DNA from: Clostridia bacterium
GTDB lineage: Bacteria; Bacillota; Clostridia; Christensenellales; UBA1242
Direction: 5' to 3'
Assembly: GCA_028694075.1 (NCBI GenBank)
Contig: JAQUUD010000052.1
Location: forward strand, 1-7,323
Length of the DNA: 7,323 nucleotides
Below, piece after piece: positions 5,787 to 7,323 of this stretch. Position numbers and translations under genes: made by a program. Numbering within the stretch: position 1 is the first letter of the stretch; each line of letters opens with the position of its first letter. A model generated the notes under the pieces. The model ran no database searches, was not told the DNA's origin, and saw only the letters and a list, made by a program, of their open reading frames with translations.

Positions 5787-7250
5787 TCAACTTTCCTTAA
5801 AATGTTTTATAAAATAATCAGAAACATTATAAAGAATGTTCTCATTTAAGTTGTCCGCTAAAATTTGAAGCCCGAGCGGTAAGCCGTTAACGCCTTTTCC
5901 GCAAGGAACCGAAATTGCAGGATTTCCAATTATATTTGCCATTGTTGTGAACATATCTTCAACATACATTTCAACTGGATTAACTGTTTTCTCTCCAATT
6001 TTAAATGCTTCGCCGAATGCGGTCGGGCAAATTATGACATCGCACTTTTTGAAAATCTCAGCAAATTGATTTTGCAAAGTTTTTCTCATACGCATTGCTT
6101 TCATATAATATGCGTCATAATATCCACTGCTTAAAACAAAGTTTCCAAGCATTATTCTGCGCTTGACTTCTTTGCCAAAGCCTTCCGTTCGGCTGTTTAT
6201 ATAAACCTTGTCAAGTTCATCAGCATTTTCGCTTCGAGTTGTATATTTAACGCCGTCAAAGCGTCCCAAATTTGAGGTTGCTTCCGCAGCGGTAAGAGTG
6301 TAATAAACTGGCAGTCCTAGTTCGTAAAACGGTACAGAATATTCACTAACTTCGGCATTTTGCTTTTTGAACCAGTTTGCAATATTTTCATATAAATCTT
6401 TATAATCAGTTTTACTAATCAGTTTTTTGGTTTCTTTTAAAATTCCAACTCGCAAGCCGTTGATATTATTTTGAATTGCTTTTAAATAATTTGGAACGAC
6501 GTCAAAAAGAGAAGTTTCATCTTTCTTATCTCGCCCTGCAATAACGCTAAGAATAAGAGCATTGTCTTCAACAGTTTTTGTAATCGGTGAAATTTGGTCA
6601 AAACTGGAAGCATAGGCAACAAGCCCATATCTTGAAACTCTGCCGTATGTCGGTTTTATGCCCACAAGATTGTTATAAGCAGACGGCTGGCGAATTGAAC
6701 CGCCGGTGTCGCTTCCAAGTGACACCGCGCACATATCAAGGGCAACGCCAACCGCACTCCCGCCACTGCTTCCGCCCGACACTCTTGAATCATCAAAAGC
6801 ATTAAGGCAAGCACCAAATGCAGAATTCTCGCAACTTCCGCCCATTGCAAATTCGTCCATATTTGTTCGACCTAAAATAATTACGCCGGCTTTAAGAAGT
6901 TTGTCAATCACCGTTGCATTATATTGTGCCTTATATTTTTGCATAAACTTTGAGCCACAACTGCAAATTTTTCCTTTATATAAAATGTTGTCTTTTATCA
7001 AAATAGGAAGTCCAGCAAGCAAGGGTAGTGGCAAGCCTTTTTTAACTGCTTCATCAACTTGTTCAGCCTGTTCTAACGCGTCATCAAACACTTCCAAAAC
7101 AGCATTTTTATGTTTGAATTTTTGTATATTAGAAAGATAATACTGCACTAAATTTTTGCAGGATATCTGTCCATTTTTGATTTTTTCAATTATGGAAACT
7201 GCCGTTAAATTTTTAAAATCATTGTTTGTGTTTGTTTCAATATTTTTCAT
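5787..7250 (-). CDS. gatA: Asp-tRNA(Asn)/Glu-tRNA(Gln) amidotransferase subunit A
   Basis: GatA is the glutaminase of the GatCAB complex: it releases ammonia from glutamine and channels it to GatB. The 487-residue product is an amidase-signature enzyme with its Ser-cisSer-Lys triad intact: K86 in ILIKDNI, cis-Ser S161 in SGGSSGGSA, and nucleophile S185 in LGSDTGGSIRQP. The 75- and 24-residue spacings between them match those known for GatA. The N-terminal helix LTAVSIIEKIKNGQIS (15-30) is typical, preceded by about 13 extra polar residues. The C-terminal part keeps PTAFGEAFKIG and GNPAISVPCG-type segments common to bacterial GatA. A ribosome site AGGA lies six bases before the ATG. GatB follows downstream; together they imply that the organism makes Gln-tRNA and/or Asn-tRNA by the indirect route. 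The stop is TGA. Confidence 0.97.
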   Translation of the reverse strand: MKNIETNTNNDFKNLTAVSIIEKIKNGQISCKNLVQYYLSNIQKFKHKNAVLEVFDDALEQAEQVDEAVKKGLPLPLLAGLPILIKDNILYKGKICSCGSKFMQKYKAQYNATVIDKLLKAGVIILGRTNMDEFAMGGSCENSAFGACLNAFDDSRVSGGSSGGSAVGVALDMCAVSLGSDTGGSIRQPSAYNNLVGIKPTYGRVSRYGLVAYASSFDQISPITKTVEDNALILSVIAGRDKKDETSLFDVVPNYLKAIQNNINGLRVGILKETKKLISKTDYKDLYENIANWFKKQNAEVSEYSVPFYELGLPVYYTLTAAEATSNLGRFDGVKYTTRSENADELDKVYINSRTEGFGKEVKRRIMLGNFVLSSGYYDAYYMKAMRMRKTLQNQFAEIFKKCDVIICPTAFGEAFKIGEKTVNPVEMYVEDMFTTMANIIGNPAISVPCGKGVNGLPLGLQILADNLNENILYNVSDYFIKHFKES

Positions 7251-7256
7251 AAAATT

Positions 7257-7260
7257 TCCT
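7257..7260 (-). promoter_or_regulatory. Ribosome binding site for gatA (AGGA)
   Basis: On the minus strand AAAGGA directly follows a TAA stop of an upstream open frame and stands six bases before the gatA ATG. This is a good site at good spacing and supports the chosen start. Confidence 0.6.
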
Positions 7261-7323
7261 TTAATTAAAGAATTTTAAAAAGTCAGTCTGTGCGCCTAAA
7301 TTTTGAAATTTAAAGTACTTGCA
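7261..7323 (-). CDS. Possible 3' end of the gene upstream of gatA (gatC candidate), cut by the window
   Basis: Minus-strand reading gives one frame open from the window edge for 20 codons (CKYFKFQNLGAQTDFLKFFN), ending in TAA at 7263-7261, 10 bases before the gatA ATG. The other two frames have early stops. The spacing is what one expects at an operon junction, and gatC is the usual gene in this position. The KYFKF stretch faintly resembles the YFKVP-type end of GatC proteins, but the tail after it is unlike typical GatC. An open frame of 20 codons can also arise by chance. Identity is a guess from context. Confidence 0.3.
   Translation of the reverse strand, partial: CKYFKFQNLGAQTDFLKFFN

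Noticed and set aside
6706..7140. 144-residue plus-strand open frame inside gatA (also the smaller frames at 6587-6805 and 6656-6850)
   Set aside because: These lie in or against the strongly conserved gatA frame, with compositions expected of shadow frames and no ribosome site or domain.

Overview
The window is strongly AT-rich and carries ordinary bacterial genes in the standard code. TGA is used as a stop at three gene ends and Trp is TGG, so the mycoplasma code 4 is not in use. The pair comEC-holA, a holA that starts on TTG behind a purine-rich ribosome site, and a gatA-gatB transamidosome pair all fit a low-GC Firmicutes (Bacillota) relative. The exact clade cannot be read from this window.

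Layout: (1) 1-1127, the 3' part of comEC (DNA-uptake channel), running off the left edge. (2) 1131-2090, holA (DNA polymerase III delta), three bases downstream and probably in the same operon. (3) 2091-2372, a gap holding a 101-bp cloverleaf-shaped palindromic element (2194-2294). (4) 2373-2885 and 2882-4012, a two-gene unit joined by a 4-base ATGA overlap: an unrecognised multi-pass membrane protein, then a secreted, C-terminally anchored M28 zinc peptidase. (5) 4013-4231, a gap between convergent genes, with degenerate tandem repeats and a second cloverleaf element of 99 bp (4089-4187). (6) 5662-4232 and 7250-5787 on the minus strand, gatB downstream of gatA. A short open frame ending 10 bases before gatA may be the tail of gatC.

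The housekeeping genes are conventional: natural-transformation channel, replication clamp loader, and indirect Gln-tRNA/Asn-tRNA synthesis. The notable signal is non-coding. The two intergenic elements have nearly the same architecture (a 12-bp closing stem around three hairpins, with shared bases at the junctions), but their stem sequences differ by compensated base-pair changes. They lie in the same orientation and exactly bracket the membrane-protein/peptidase unit. They look like two diverged members of one structured repeat family, and possibly the ends of a cassette. I do not recognise the family. A second curiosity is an in-frame duplication at the 3' end of the peptidase gene, which places an echo of its C-terminal tail 72 bases downstream, past the stop.
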